Shown one piece after another: positions 53,084 to 60,026 of a stretch of DNA of 64,000 nt (its first letter is position 1; each line of letters opens with the position of its first letter). A model generated the notes under the pieces. That model was not told the DNA's origin. It was given only the letters and a program-made list of their open reading frames with translations, and searched no databases. The stretch spans positions 124,001-188,000 of the forward strand of contig CAVTCB010000003.1 of the NCBI GenBank assembly GCA_963733105.1, given 5' to 3'. Source of the DNA: JAFAYN01 sp963733105 (GTDB lineage Bacteria; Gemmatimonadota; Gemmatimonadetes; Longimicrobiales; Longimicrobiaceae). Position numbers and translations under genes: made by a program.

Positions 53084-53114
53084 GCGGGGCGGCACCTTCG
53101 CGGTGCCGCCCCGC
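53084..53114 (+). terminator. Family E hairpin after the PKD gene
   Basis: A 13-bp stem GCGGGGCGGCACC with a TTCGC loop, 26 nt after the stop codon. Same sequence family as at 17126-17162. Confidence 0.65.
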
Positions 53115-53135
53115 CGTCGTAGTTGCCGTTCCGCA

Positions 53136-53282
53136 GTACCCGTAGAAAGATGTTCGGAGGGAGACCCGCCGCGGTTTGGCGGGGCTCACTCCGGGGCGGG
53201 GAGACTCGCGGGCCGTTTCGCGAGGCTCACCGCCCCCGCGCAGGAGACCGGCCGCTGTTTGGCCGGGCTCCGGAGCGGCCCC
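53136..53282 (+). repeat. Family B repeat
   Basis: Three modules with stems CCGCC/GGCGG, TCGCG/CGCGA and CGGCC/GGCCG around loops GCGGTTT, GGCCGTTT and GCTGTTT. It lies between the convergent PKD and glgE genes. Confidence 0.8.
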
Positions 53283-53308
53283 GAAGCGCCCGAAGCCCCC
53301 GAAGCCCC

Positions 53309-55309
53309 TCAGATCACGTTCGCGTCCATGAAGTAGTCGAAGTCGTGCTCCGAGCTCCGCCACGCCCGCACGCGGAAGATACGCGCCGGAGCCCCCGGGT
53401 CGAGACGCACCCGCTGCCCCGACCCGTGCCAGAAGTGGCGCTCCCCCGTCAGCAGCTCCTCCACCTCCCAGGGGTCGTGCGGCCCCATCCCCATCAGCTC
53501 CAGCGGGAACCAGAGCGTCGCCTCGTGCGCCTGGAACGGGTCCAGGCTCACGGCCACGAACACGATGTTGGTGCGGTCGGGCGTGGCCTTGCCGTAGAAC
53601 AGCACGTGGTCGTCGTCCGCCCCGTAGAAGCGGAGGTTCTCGTACTCCTGGAGCGCGGGGTTGGCGCGCCGCACCTGGTTGAGCCGGGTGACCAGCGGGC
53701 GGATGTTCCCCGGGCGGTCCCAGTCCCACGCCCGGATCTCGTACTTCTCGGAGTCCAGGTACTCCTCCTTCCCCGGCGCCAGCGGGGTGTTCTCGCACAG
53801 CTCGAAGCCGGAGTAGATGCCGTACACGGAGGAGAGCGTGGTGGCCAGCACCGCCCGGATCATGAACGCGGCCCGCCCCCCGTGCTGCAGGAGCTCGGGG
53901 AGGATGTCGGGGGTGTTGGGGAACAGGTTGCCGCGGAAGTACTCCCGCATGGGCCCCTGCGTCAGCTCGGTGAAGTACTCCGTGATCTCGCCCTTGAAGT
54001 TGCGCCAGGTGAAGTAGGTGTAGCTCTGCGTGAACCCGGCCTTGGCGAGGGCGCGCATCATCTTGGGGCGGGTGAACGCCTCGGACAGGAAGATGGCCTG
54101 CGGGTGCTCGCGCTGGATCTCGCGGATCACCCACTCCCAGAACTGCACCGGCTTGGTGTGCGGGTTGTCCACGCGGAAGGTGTTCACCCCCTGCTCGATC
54201 CAGAACAGGAACACCGACTTCCACTCCTCCCACTGCTCCTCCCACCCCTCGCCGTAGAAGTTGAGCGGGTAGATGTCCTGGTACTTCTTGGGCGGGTTCT
54301 CGGCGTACTTGATGGTCCCGTCGGGGCGCACGTAGAACCACCCCGGGTGCTCCTTGGCGTACGGGTGGTCCGGGGAGACCTGGATGGCGAAGTCCAGGGC
54401 GATCTCCAGCCCGTGCTCGCGCGCCGCGGCCACCATGCGGCGGAAGTCCTCCAGCGATCCCAGCTCGGGGTGGACGGCCTTGTGGCCGCCCTCCTCGCTC
54501 CCGATGGCGTAGGGGGAGCCGGGCTGGTCGGGGCCGGCGTTGAGGGTGTTGTTCTTCCCCTTGCGGAACTGGAGGCCGATGGGGTGGATGGGGGGGAAGT
54601 ACAGGACGTCGAACCCCATGTCGCGCACGTAGGGGAGCTTGGCGATCACGTCGTCCCAGGTGCCGTGCCGCGACGGGTCGTCGGACATGGAGCGCGGGAA
54701 CAGCTCGTACCACGCGGCGAAGCGCGCGGCCACGCGGTCCACCTGCACGGGGAGGACGCGGTCGTACTCCGTGAGGTCGGAGCGGTCGGGCCAGCGCTCC
54801 ATCAGCTCCAGGAGCCCGGGGTCGAGCGCGGCGGCCACGCGCTCGGCCTGGGTGCCGTCGGCCACCTCGCGCAGGTACGACTCGATCCGCTCCCGGTCGC
54901 CGCGGCCGGCGCGCTCCGCGGCGCCGCGCACCAGCGCCTCCCCCTCCAGCAGCTCGCTGTCCACGTCCTGCCCGGCGTCGTACTTCTTCCGCAGGTCGGA
55001 CGCCCAGGTCCCGAACAGGTCGGTCCACGCCACCACGGTGAAGTGGTAGCGGGCGTTCTCGGTGACGGTGAAGGCGCCGCCCCAGCGGTCGTTGTCCACG
55101 AAGCGCATCCGCGACTCGCGCCACTCCGCCTCGCCCTCGGCGCGGTAGCGCACGGCGGCGGCGATGGCGTCGTGCCCCTCCTTGAAGACGTCGGCCCGCA
55201 CCTGGACGGTGTCCCCCACCTCGCGCTTGACGGCGTAGCGCCCGCAGTCCAGCTCGGGGTACACGTCCTCGATCACGATCTTCCGGCTGGCGTCGATCCT
55301 GGCTCCCAT
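53309..55309 (-). CDS. glgE: Alpha-1,4-glucan:maltose-1-phosphate maltosyltransferase
   Basis: Extends alpha-1,4-glucan with maltosyl units from maltose-1-phosphate, the product of TreS-maltokinase. GH13 subfamily 3, 666 residues, normal length. It has an N-terminal beta-sandwich (DRWGGAFTVTENARYHFTVV), the linker FAAWYELFPRSMSDDPSRHG (GlgE signature), DVLYFPPIHPIGLQFRKGKN, HGLEIALDFAIQVSPDHPYA, the nucleophile in GVNTFRVDNPHTKP and the acid in AIFLSEAFTRPKMMRALAKA. YTYFTWRNFKGEITEY is also typical. The start is ATG 55309, with AGGGGAG upstream. It is alone here, 15 kb from treS-malQ. No glgB is in this window. Confidence 0.96.
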   Translation of the reverse strand: MGARIDASRKIVIEDVYPELDCGRYAVKREVGDTVQVRADVFKEGHDAIAAAVRYRAEGEAEWRESRMRFVDNDRWGGAFTVTENARYHFTVVAWTDLFGTWASDLRKKYDAGQDVDSELLEGEALVRGAAERAGRGDRERIESYLREVADGTQAERVAAALDPGLLELMERWPDRSDLTEYDRVLPVQVDRVAARFAAWYELFPRSMSDDPSRHGTWDDVIAKLPYVRDMGFDVLYFPPIHPIGLQFRKGKNNTLNAGPDQPGSPYAIGSEEGGHKAVHPELGSLEDFRRMVAAAREHGLEIALDFAIQVSPDHPYAKEHPGWFYVRPDGTIKYAENPPKKYQDIYPLNFYGEGWEEQWEEWKSVFLFWIEQGVNTFRVDNPHTKPVQFWEWVIREIQREHPQAIFLSEAFTRPKMMRALAKAGFTQSYTYFTWRNFKGEITEYFTELTQGPMREYFRGNLFPNTPDILPELLQHGGRAAFMIRAVLATTLSSVYGIYSGFELCENTPLAPGKEEYLDSEKYEIRAWDWDRPGNIRPLVTRLNQVRRANPALQEYENLRFYGADDDHVLFYGKATPDRTNIVFVAVSLDPFQAHEATLWFPLELMGMGPHDPWEVEELLTGERHFWHGSGQRVRLDPGAPARIFRVRAWRSSEHDFDYFMDANVI

Positions 55310-55447
55310 CGGCTCCCCTGTCTCTCTTCCATGGCGGTCATCCCCGGCGGACGCGGCGGGGGCCGCAAGGGGTGGGCCAGCGCCCGGGCGCGGTGGCACG
55401 CGACGTGCTCCCGCGAGGGGTCGTACACTCGACCTAACCGATTGACA

Positions 55448-55768
55448 ATGCGATTCTTCCGCGACGACGACGGTGTGGAGTGGCAGGTCTGGAGGGTGGT
55501 CCCCGACGCGCCCCTGGTGCTGGAGCGGCGCATGAAGGACCGCCGGTCGGGGCTGCCGTCGGGCTACCAGGGGGAGGAGCGCCGCAGGGGCGCCCGTCGC
55601 TCGGGGAGCTCGGGGGGGCTCAAGGACGGCTGGCTCTGCTTCCAGGCGGCGGAGGGGAAGCGGCGCCTGGCGCCGGTGCCGCCGGAGTGGGAGAGCTGCC
55701 CGGAGCCGGAGCTGGTGCGGATGCACGCGGCGGCGGCGCCGGTGCGGATGCGGTCGCCGGCGGTGTGA
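55448..55768 (+). CDS. Small conserved hypothetical protein
   Basis: A 106-residue basic protein from ATG 55448. Segments MRFFRDDDGVEWQVWRVVPD and WLCFQAAEGKRRLAPVPPEW are typical of small Gemmatimonadota proteins that I recognise only by pattern: an aromatic N-terminal strand, a charged variable middle and a GWL-F, RRLAP-P-W end. There is no signal peptide or membrane segment. No ribosome site is obvious, but a TTGACA runs directly into the start codon, so the transcript may be leaderless. It is divergent from glgE. Function unknown. Confidence 0.62.
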   Translation: MRFFRDDDGVEWQVWRVVPDAPLVLERRMKDRRSGLPSGYQGEERRRGARRSGSSGGLKDGWLCFQAAEGKRRLAPVPPEWESCPEPELVRMHAAAAPVRMRSPAV

Positions 55769-55788
55769 GGTTTTTTTCGAGGAGAGGG

Positions 55789-56147
55789 CTCGGGCGTGCC
55801 CCCCGCTGGCGCGGGGGTCGGGCTGCGGCTCCGTAGGGAACGATACGACCGTTCCCAACGGAGTCGAGCCCCGCGCAAACTGCGCGCGGGTCTCGCCCCT
55901 TCGGGCTCGCATCCCTCACGCAACTGCTTTCCGTACTTGTATTTCTCCCCTCCGGTGAGGCCTGCGCCGGGCGAATGAATTCGCTGCAACAACGGCACGA
56001 AGTCCGCCTTCGCGGACTGAACTGCCGGACGCCAGCGTGGAGATGCCCCTCCCCCGGAACGGGGGAGGGTGGCGAGCCCGAAGCGAGCCGGGTGGGGGCG
56101 CAGTTCTCCCCTCTCCCGCTTGCGGGGGAGGGGCCGGGGGTGGGGGG
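55789..56147. repeat. Repeat island: family A (minus), family C, family A tail
   Basis: Positions 55789-55940 are family A lacking its tail; the minus strand reads CCGCGC-GCAGTTT-GCGCGG and GGGAACG-GTCGTAT-CGTTCCC. Positions 55966-56099 are a full family C (GCGAATGAATTCGC, AGTCCGCCTTCGCGGACT, CCCTCCCCCGGAACGGGGGAGGG). Positions 56106-56147 are the A tail. Family C appears inserted between the A body and its tail. The following 160 nt up to the next gene hold no recognised gene. Confidence 0.78.
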
Positions 56148-56311
56148 TACACGAGGGGCGGACCCGGGGGGTCCGCCCCTTCGTACGTGTGGGCGCGACA
56201 AGGACTTATGTCGTTGTCCTGGACAAAGTTGGAACGGCTCTTGCGAACGCTGTCCGGCCCGTTCGGAGGGGAACGGATGACGCAGGAAACCGAACCGAAA
56301 CCGGAGGCACC

Positions 56312-56788
56312 ATGAACATCGACGACCGGAACCGCGACGACCGCCTGAACGAGAACGACCCCACGCTGCGCGCCCACGACCGCACGCTGCGCGAGGACGA
56401 GGCCCGGCTGACGCTGTCGGAGGAGGAGCTGGCGGTCGGCAAGCGCCAGGTGGAGGCCGGGGAGGTGGGGCTCCGCAAGACGGTGGAGACGGAGCACGTG
56501 GCGCAGTCGGTCCCGGTGACGCGCGACGAGGTGACCATCGAGCGCCGCCCGATCACGGACGCGCACCTGGGCGACGCGCGGATCTCGGAAGAGGAGATCC
56601 GGGTGCCGGTGAGCCGCGAGGAGGTGGTCGCGGAGAAGCGCGTGGTGCCCAAGGAGGAGTTGGTGGTCAGGAAGCACACCGTGCAGGGGGAGCAGTACGT
56701 GGAGGCCGACCTGCGCCACGAGCGGGTGGAGGTGGACCGCTCGGGGCCCGTCGAGATGCTCGAGGAGCGCCGCGACGACCGGCTCTGA
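56312..56788 (+). CDS. DUF2382 (YsnF/AvaK) domain protein
   Basis: A 158-residue soluble, highly charged protein from ATG 56312 with GGAGGCACC just upstream. The DUF2382 pattern is clear: LTLSEEELAVGKRQVEAGEV, LRKTVETEHVAQSVPVTRDE and IRVPVSREEVVAEKRVVPKE, ending near VQGEQYVEADLRHERVEVD. In other bacteria such proteins accompany stress or PRC-barrel proteins; their role is unproven. Residues 1-35 form a charged disordered stretch (RNRDDRLNENDP). It is monocistronic with a strong terminator 22 nt downstream. Confidence 0.85.
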   Translation: MNIDDRNRDDRLNENDPTLRAHDRTLREDEARLTLSEEELAVGKRQVEAGEVGLRKTVETEHVAQSVPVTRDEVTIERRPITDAHLGDARISEEEIRVPVSREEVVAEKRVVPKEELVVRKHTVQGEQYVEADLRHERVEVDRSGPVEMLEERRDDRL

Positions 56789-56810
56789 GCCGGACCCGAC
56801 GGGCGGAAGC

Positions 56811-56842
56811 AGAGGCCCCCCGGCTCGCGCCGGGGGGCCTCT
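56811..56842 (+). terminator. Rho-independent terminator
   Basis: A 14-bp perfect stem AGAGGCCCCCCGGC with TCGC loop, then TTTGC, 22 nt after the DUF2382 stop codon. Confidence 0.85.
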
Positions 56843-56861
56843 TTGCACCTGGTGTGTGAAT

Positions 56862-56909
56862 CTGTCGGAAAGGCGCGAGCGGTTAGATTGAAAGTGGACG
56901 CAGTTTACA
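56862..56909 (+). promoter_or_regulatory. Conserved upstream box of GSGN lipoprotein gene 1
   Basis: The segment CTGTCGGAAAGGCGCGAG, then GTTAGATTG-AAAGTGGACG and CAGTTTACA, is repeated nearly exactly before the second lipoprotein gene. TTAGATTG lies 75 nt before this ATG and 74 nt before the other. It is likely a promoter with an alternative sigma factor; the exact -35 and -10 are not assigned. Confidence 0.6.
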
Positions 56910-56957
56910 CGGGCTGCGTCGGCTTGCCTCTCAATCCCTCATCAGGAGTCCGGTCCA

Positions 56958-57209
56958 ATGCGCGCCTCACGTACCCTCCTCGCAGCCGCCGCGCTCGTTT
57001 CCCTCGCCGCGTGCGGCAGCCAGTCCCCGGAGCTGCTCGCCCCGAACGATCCCAGCCGCAACGGCAGCTGGATCGGCTCCGGCAACTCGGTGCAGATGGA
57101 CTCAACCGACGCATCATTCGGCACGGGTTGGATTGGCACCGGCAACTCGGTACAGACGGACCCGACCGCCCCCTCACGCGGCGCTGGGCTCATGGGCTCG
57201 GGCAACTGA
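56958..57209 (+). CDS. Small lipoprotein with repeated GSGN motif (copy 1)
   Basis: An 83-residue product from ATG 56958 with CAGGAG upstream. The signal MRASRTLLAAAALVSLAACG has lipobox LAAC, so the mature protein of about 65 residues is lipid-anchored. It carries three evenly spaced repeats: SWIGSGNSVQMD, GWIGTGNSVQTD and the final GLMGSGN at the very C-terminus, spaced by Asp/Ser/Thr/Pro-rich linkers. No known domain is recognised. The conserved C-terminal GSGN suggests a sorting or recognition tag, or a precursor of modified peptides; this is inference. It is a tandem paralogue of the gene at 57436, and both share upstream boxes. Confidence 0.7.
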   Translation: MRASRTLLAAAALVSLAACGSQSPELLAPNDPSRNGSWIGSGNSVQMDSTDASFGTGWIGTGNSVQTDPTAPSRGAGLMGSGN

Positions 57210-57339
57210 GCGTCAGTCACACGGTTGTGACGGTCCTCCGGTAGTCGAAGAAAGCTTCTCGTACAGGCGTTCGACTGCCCTCCGAACCGGGGCGCGAATG
57301 TCCCAGTCTGGCGGAGCGACAACTCACCAGAGGGGCCCT

Positions 57340-57388
57340 CTGTCGGGAAATGCGCGGGTGATTAGATTGGAAGTGGACGTAGTGGACA
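57340..57388 (+). promoter_or_regulatory. Conserved upstream box of GSGN lipoprotein gene 2
   Basis: CTGTCGGGAAATGCGCGG, TGATTAGATTG and GAAGTGGACG, then AGTGGACA, match the box at 56862-56909 at most positions. The sequence between box and gene has diverged, so the box appears to be under selection. Confidence 0.6.
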
Positions 57389-57435
57389 TCACTGCGCCAC
57401 TTCCTTTTCCTTTTCACCCATTCAGGAGCGGTCCG

Positions 57436-57651
57436 ATGCGCGTTTCACGTACTCTTCTCGTCTTTGCAGCACTCCTTTCCCTCGCTGCGTGTGGCTCCGC
57501 ATCTGGTGACCTACTCACGCCGGATACGGTGGCAGCGTCCCAGCAGGGAGGGGATGGCGGACTCGGGCAGATTGGTTCGGGTAACAGCATGTTGGTCGGT
57601 GCGGATTCGGCAGCCCTCCGCCATGGAACTTGGATCGGGTCCGGCAACTAG
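57436..57651 (+). CDS. Small lipoprotein with repeated GSGN motif (copy 2)
   Basis: A 71-residue product from ATG 57436 with CAGGAG upstream. The signal MRVSRTLLVFAALLSLAACG has the lipobox LAAC, about 80 percent like copy 1. The mature part holds LGQIGSGNSMLVG and the exact terminal GTWIGSGN. The spacer is Gly/Gln/Asp-rich. Relative to copy 1 one repeat unit is lost, but the C-terminal W-I-G-S-G-N is kept. Function unknown. Transcribed toward the TPR gene at 57659, convergent and with only 7 nt between stop codons. Confidence 0.7.
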   Translation: MRVSRTLLVFAALLSLAACGSASGDLLTPDTVAASQQGGDGGLGQIGSGNSMLVGADSAALRHGTWIGSGN

Positions 57652-57658
57652 CCCGGCA

Positions 57659-58972
57659 CTACTGACGGATGAGGGCGCGCGTGGGACTTTCCGGAGCACC
57701 ATCCCGCCGCGCCCTCACTGCATTCGCGAACTCAGCCGAGAGTTCGATCGCCTCCCCTTCTTGCCCCGACCGGGACACTCGATAGCGATCTTTGAAGACT
57801 CTCTCCAAAGCGTCATCGGAGAGAACGTCGGTATCGAGCGCTTCGAGGATTGTTTCAGCCGCCACAAGTAATTCCGTTTCCTGGCGCTCACGGGCCACGG
57901 AACGAGCCTCGCCGGCAGCGATCACTGCACGGTCCCAGTCACCCAGTGTTCCGGCGCCCAGGGCGAGTTGTGTCAAGGCACCTGCGTGGCCGCTTCGCGC
58001 TCCGTGCTGACGAAACATCGCCCATGCTTCGATCCACATGTTCTCGAACATGTCCCGCCAGCCGGCACCGGCCGCAGCTCGGCCCAAGTGCGCGATCAGC
58101 AGAACCCGCTGCGGCGGCTCCCATATGTGCTCGAGGAGGACGCTAAACACGGTAGCGGCGTTCTTGAAATCACCGAAGCGGTCCATCCAGAACCAGGCAA
58201 CGTCGTGCGCAAGCGTCAGGATCTGCCCATGTCCGGGTCCGTACGCTCCGATGGCCCCGCGGGCGTACTCTATCCCCTGCCTCGCGTCCCCGAAGTCGAA
58301 CGACATTCCGGCCAGGTCGTACAGAGCGTCTCCTTCCAACGTGCGCAGTCCACGATGGGCGGCCATCCTCCGGGTGACCTCGTGGAAGCGCCGGGCGCGC
58401 GGCAGGTTCCCGCGCTGGCGGTGGAGGTTGCCCAGCCCCGAAAGGGACAGCGTCGCCACCTCCCAGCGCTTCAGGCGGCGCGCCACGAAGTGGGCCCACT
58501 TCAGCCACGCCTCCGCCTCCTCGTACCGCGCCATCTTCCGCGCCACCCGCCCCAGGTCGTACGCGTAGTGCGGGTTGTCGGGGCACACCGCCTCCGCCGC
58601 GTGGAGGAACCCCACCGCCGTCGCGTACGCGCCGCGCTCCTCCGCCCAGGTGGCCAGGTTCAGGCAGGCGAACGCCACCGCCTCGCGCGTGGCCGCGTCC
58701 GGCTCGCCGTCGCGGAGCAGCCGGTCCAGCGCCGCCAGGCTCGCGCGGATCCCCGGCGCCGCCCCCTCGTAGTCGCGGCGCCCCCCGCGCGCCGCGCACG
58801 ACGGGTCCGCGTGCCAGTCGCCCACCTCGCGGAGCGCCTGCCAGAGCCACACCGCCGCCCCGTCCATGCCGAGCGCGTGGAAGTCGGTCAGCACGTACAT
58901 GTGGGGAAGGCGCCCCGACTGGGGGATCGCGATCCGGGGGGGTACCGGGGGACCGCACCGGGACTTGAACAT
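57659..58972 (-). CDS. TPR-repeat protein, possible regulatory or sensor adaptor
   Basis: A 437-residue soluble protein taken from ATG 58972 (MFKSRCGPPVPPRIAIPQSG); ATG 58900 (MYVLTDFHALGMD) is an alternative start and no ribosome site decides. Tetratricopeptide-type helical repeats run from about residue 85 to 400, for example ATAVGFLHAAEAVCPDNPHY, EEAEAWLKWAHFVARRLKRW and LSGLGNLHRQRGNLPRARRF. The C-terminus LERVFKDRYRVSRSGQEGEA is charged. Codon use is less GC-biased in the 3' half, so part of the gene may have a different history. It is convergent with the GSGN lipoprotein pair. A role in sensing or assembly is possible but unsupported. Confidence 0.78.
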   Translation of the reverse strand: MFKSRCGPPVPPRIAIPQSGRLPHMYVLTDFHALGMDGAAVWLWQALREVGDWHADPSCAARGGRRDYEGAAPGIRASLAALDRLLRDGEPDAATREAVAFACLNLATWAEERGAYATAVGFLHAAEAVCPDNPHYAYDLGRVARKMARYEEAEAWLKWAHFVARRLKRWEVATLSLSGLGNLHRQRGNLPRARRFHEVTRRMAAHRGLRTLEGDALYDLAGMSFDFGDARQGIEYARGAIGAYGPGHGQILTLAHDVAWFWMDRFGDFKNAATVFSVLLEHIWEPPQRVLLIAHLGRAAAGAGWRDMFENMWIEAWAMFRQHGARSGHAGALTQLALGAGTLGDWDRAVIAAGEARSVARERQETELLVAAETILEALDTDVLSDDALERVFKDRYRVSRSGQEGEAIELSAEFANAVRARRDGAPESPTRALIRQ

Positions 58973-59153
58973 CGGGAGGACGGGGGCAAAGGGTGTCGGG
59001 TTCCAACCGTACGCCCGGTGCATGTTAGGGTGCACGAAGTGGACACGCAAGCGCACCGGCTCTGAAGGATCTGGAGCGGCTCCCCGGCGCGAATCTCGCA
59101 TCGGCCGTTCCGGCAGAGACATACCCGTTCCCAGCCACACCGGGAGAGACACC

Positions 59154-59795
59154 GTGGATCGATCACTTTCGTCGGAAGAGCTGGCGGAGATCGAGCGGAG
59201 GGCGGAGGAGGCCACCCCGGGGCCCTGGGAGGCCGGGGTGCGCTACGAGCGCTTCGGGGTGAACCAGGGGCTGCGCCCCGGCGAGGGGCCGTACTCCTTC
59301 CTCCCCGCGGGCCGGTGCCACCACTGCGCCGAGAGCGGCGAGGCGCCCATCGGCACGGAGCGAGACCGCTTCGGCACCGTCTTCCACGTGCACCGCGTGC
59401 AGACCGGGGGGGGGAAGCGCCCCTCCACCGGGTGGCGCGCCATCTCCAGCGCCGGTACCCGCGAGGTGGTGGTGGAGAGCTACGAGGGGATGGTGTCCGT
59501 GGGGATCCGCCCCGCGGACGCGGAGTTCATCGCCGGCGCGCGGGACGACGTGCCGCGGCTGGTGGAGGAGGTGAAGCAGCTCCGCGCGACGCTGGAGCGG
59601 ATGACGCAGCTGCAGCGCTCCATGGAGGACGTGGGGGAGGCGGCGCGCGCCATCCGCGCCACCTCCGCCCGCCTGCGGGAGCAGCGGGCCGGCACGCTGG
59701 AGGCCGTGCGGCGCACCCGCGCCGAGACCGAGCGCATCCTGCGCGGCGACGACCCCGAGCGCCCCCTCCCCGTCCGCGAGAGCCTCGAGAGCTGA
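59154..59795 (+). CDS. Ea22-like protein with coiled-coil C-terminus
   Basis: A 213-residue product from GTG 59154 with GGGAGAGAC upstream. The N-terminus IERRAEEATPGPWEAGVRYE and ADAEFIAGARDDVPRLVEEV match the phage Ead/Ea22-like signature (RA-ATPGPW, D-FIA-AR-DVP-L), the same as in the gene at 51143. Between them lies CHHCAE, a possible metal-binding turn. The C-terminal half is a long charged helix (ATSARLREQRAGTLEAVRR and others), probably a coiled coil. The role is unknown; such proteins occur in phages and as stray chromosomal genes. It is divergent from the TPR gene. Confidence 0.68.
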   Translation: MDRSLSSEELAEIERRAEEATPGPWEAGVRYERFGVNQGLRPGEGPYSFLPAGRCHHCAESGEAPIGTERDRFGTVFHVHRVQTGGGKRPSTGWRAISSAGTREVVVESYEGMVSVGIRPADAEFIAGARDDVPRLVEEVKQLRATLERMTQLQRSMEDVGEAARAIRATSARLREQRAGTLEAVRRTRAETERILRGDDPERPLPVRESLES

Positions 59796-59798
59796 TAC

Positions 59799-60001
59799 CC
59801 CTCACCCCCCGGCCCCCTCTCCCACAAGGGGAGAGGGGGAGAACTGCGCCCCCACCCGGCTCGCTTCGGGCTCGCCACCCTCCCCCGTTCCGGGGGAGGG
59901 GCATCTCCACGCTGGCGTCCGGCAGTTCAGTCCGCGAAGGCGGACTTCGTGCCGTCGTTGCAGCGAATTCATTCGCCCGACTCGGGCACGCCCGAACCCC
60001 G
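59799..60001. repeat. Repeat island: A tail, reversed family C, A remnant
   Basis: Positions 59799-59844 are the GC hairpin of the A tail (minus form), 59848-59983 a family C copy read on the minus strand, and 59986-60001 just the outer GGGCACGCCCGAACCC end of family A. The order is that of an A element whose body was replaced by C. It lies between convergent genes. Confidence 0.7.
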
Positions 60002-60026
60002 CTCTTCATCCCGTCCCGACCGGCAT

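Noticed and set aside
53123..55768. An 881-codon plus-strand frame covering glgE
   Set aside because: It is the antisense of glgE; only the last part from 55448 (a separate small gene in the same frame) is coding.
57659..59215. Longest possible start of the TPR gene at 59215
   Set aside because: It overlaps the ribosome site and start of the Ea22-like gene on the other strand, and the added residues look non-coding.
4555..60001. Families A to C considered as a CRISPR array or insertion sequence
   Set aside because: Copies are dispersed singly with no regular spacers, no open reading frame and no transposase or terminal repeats.
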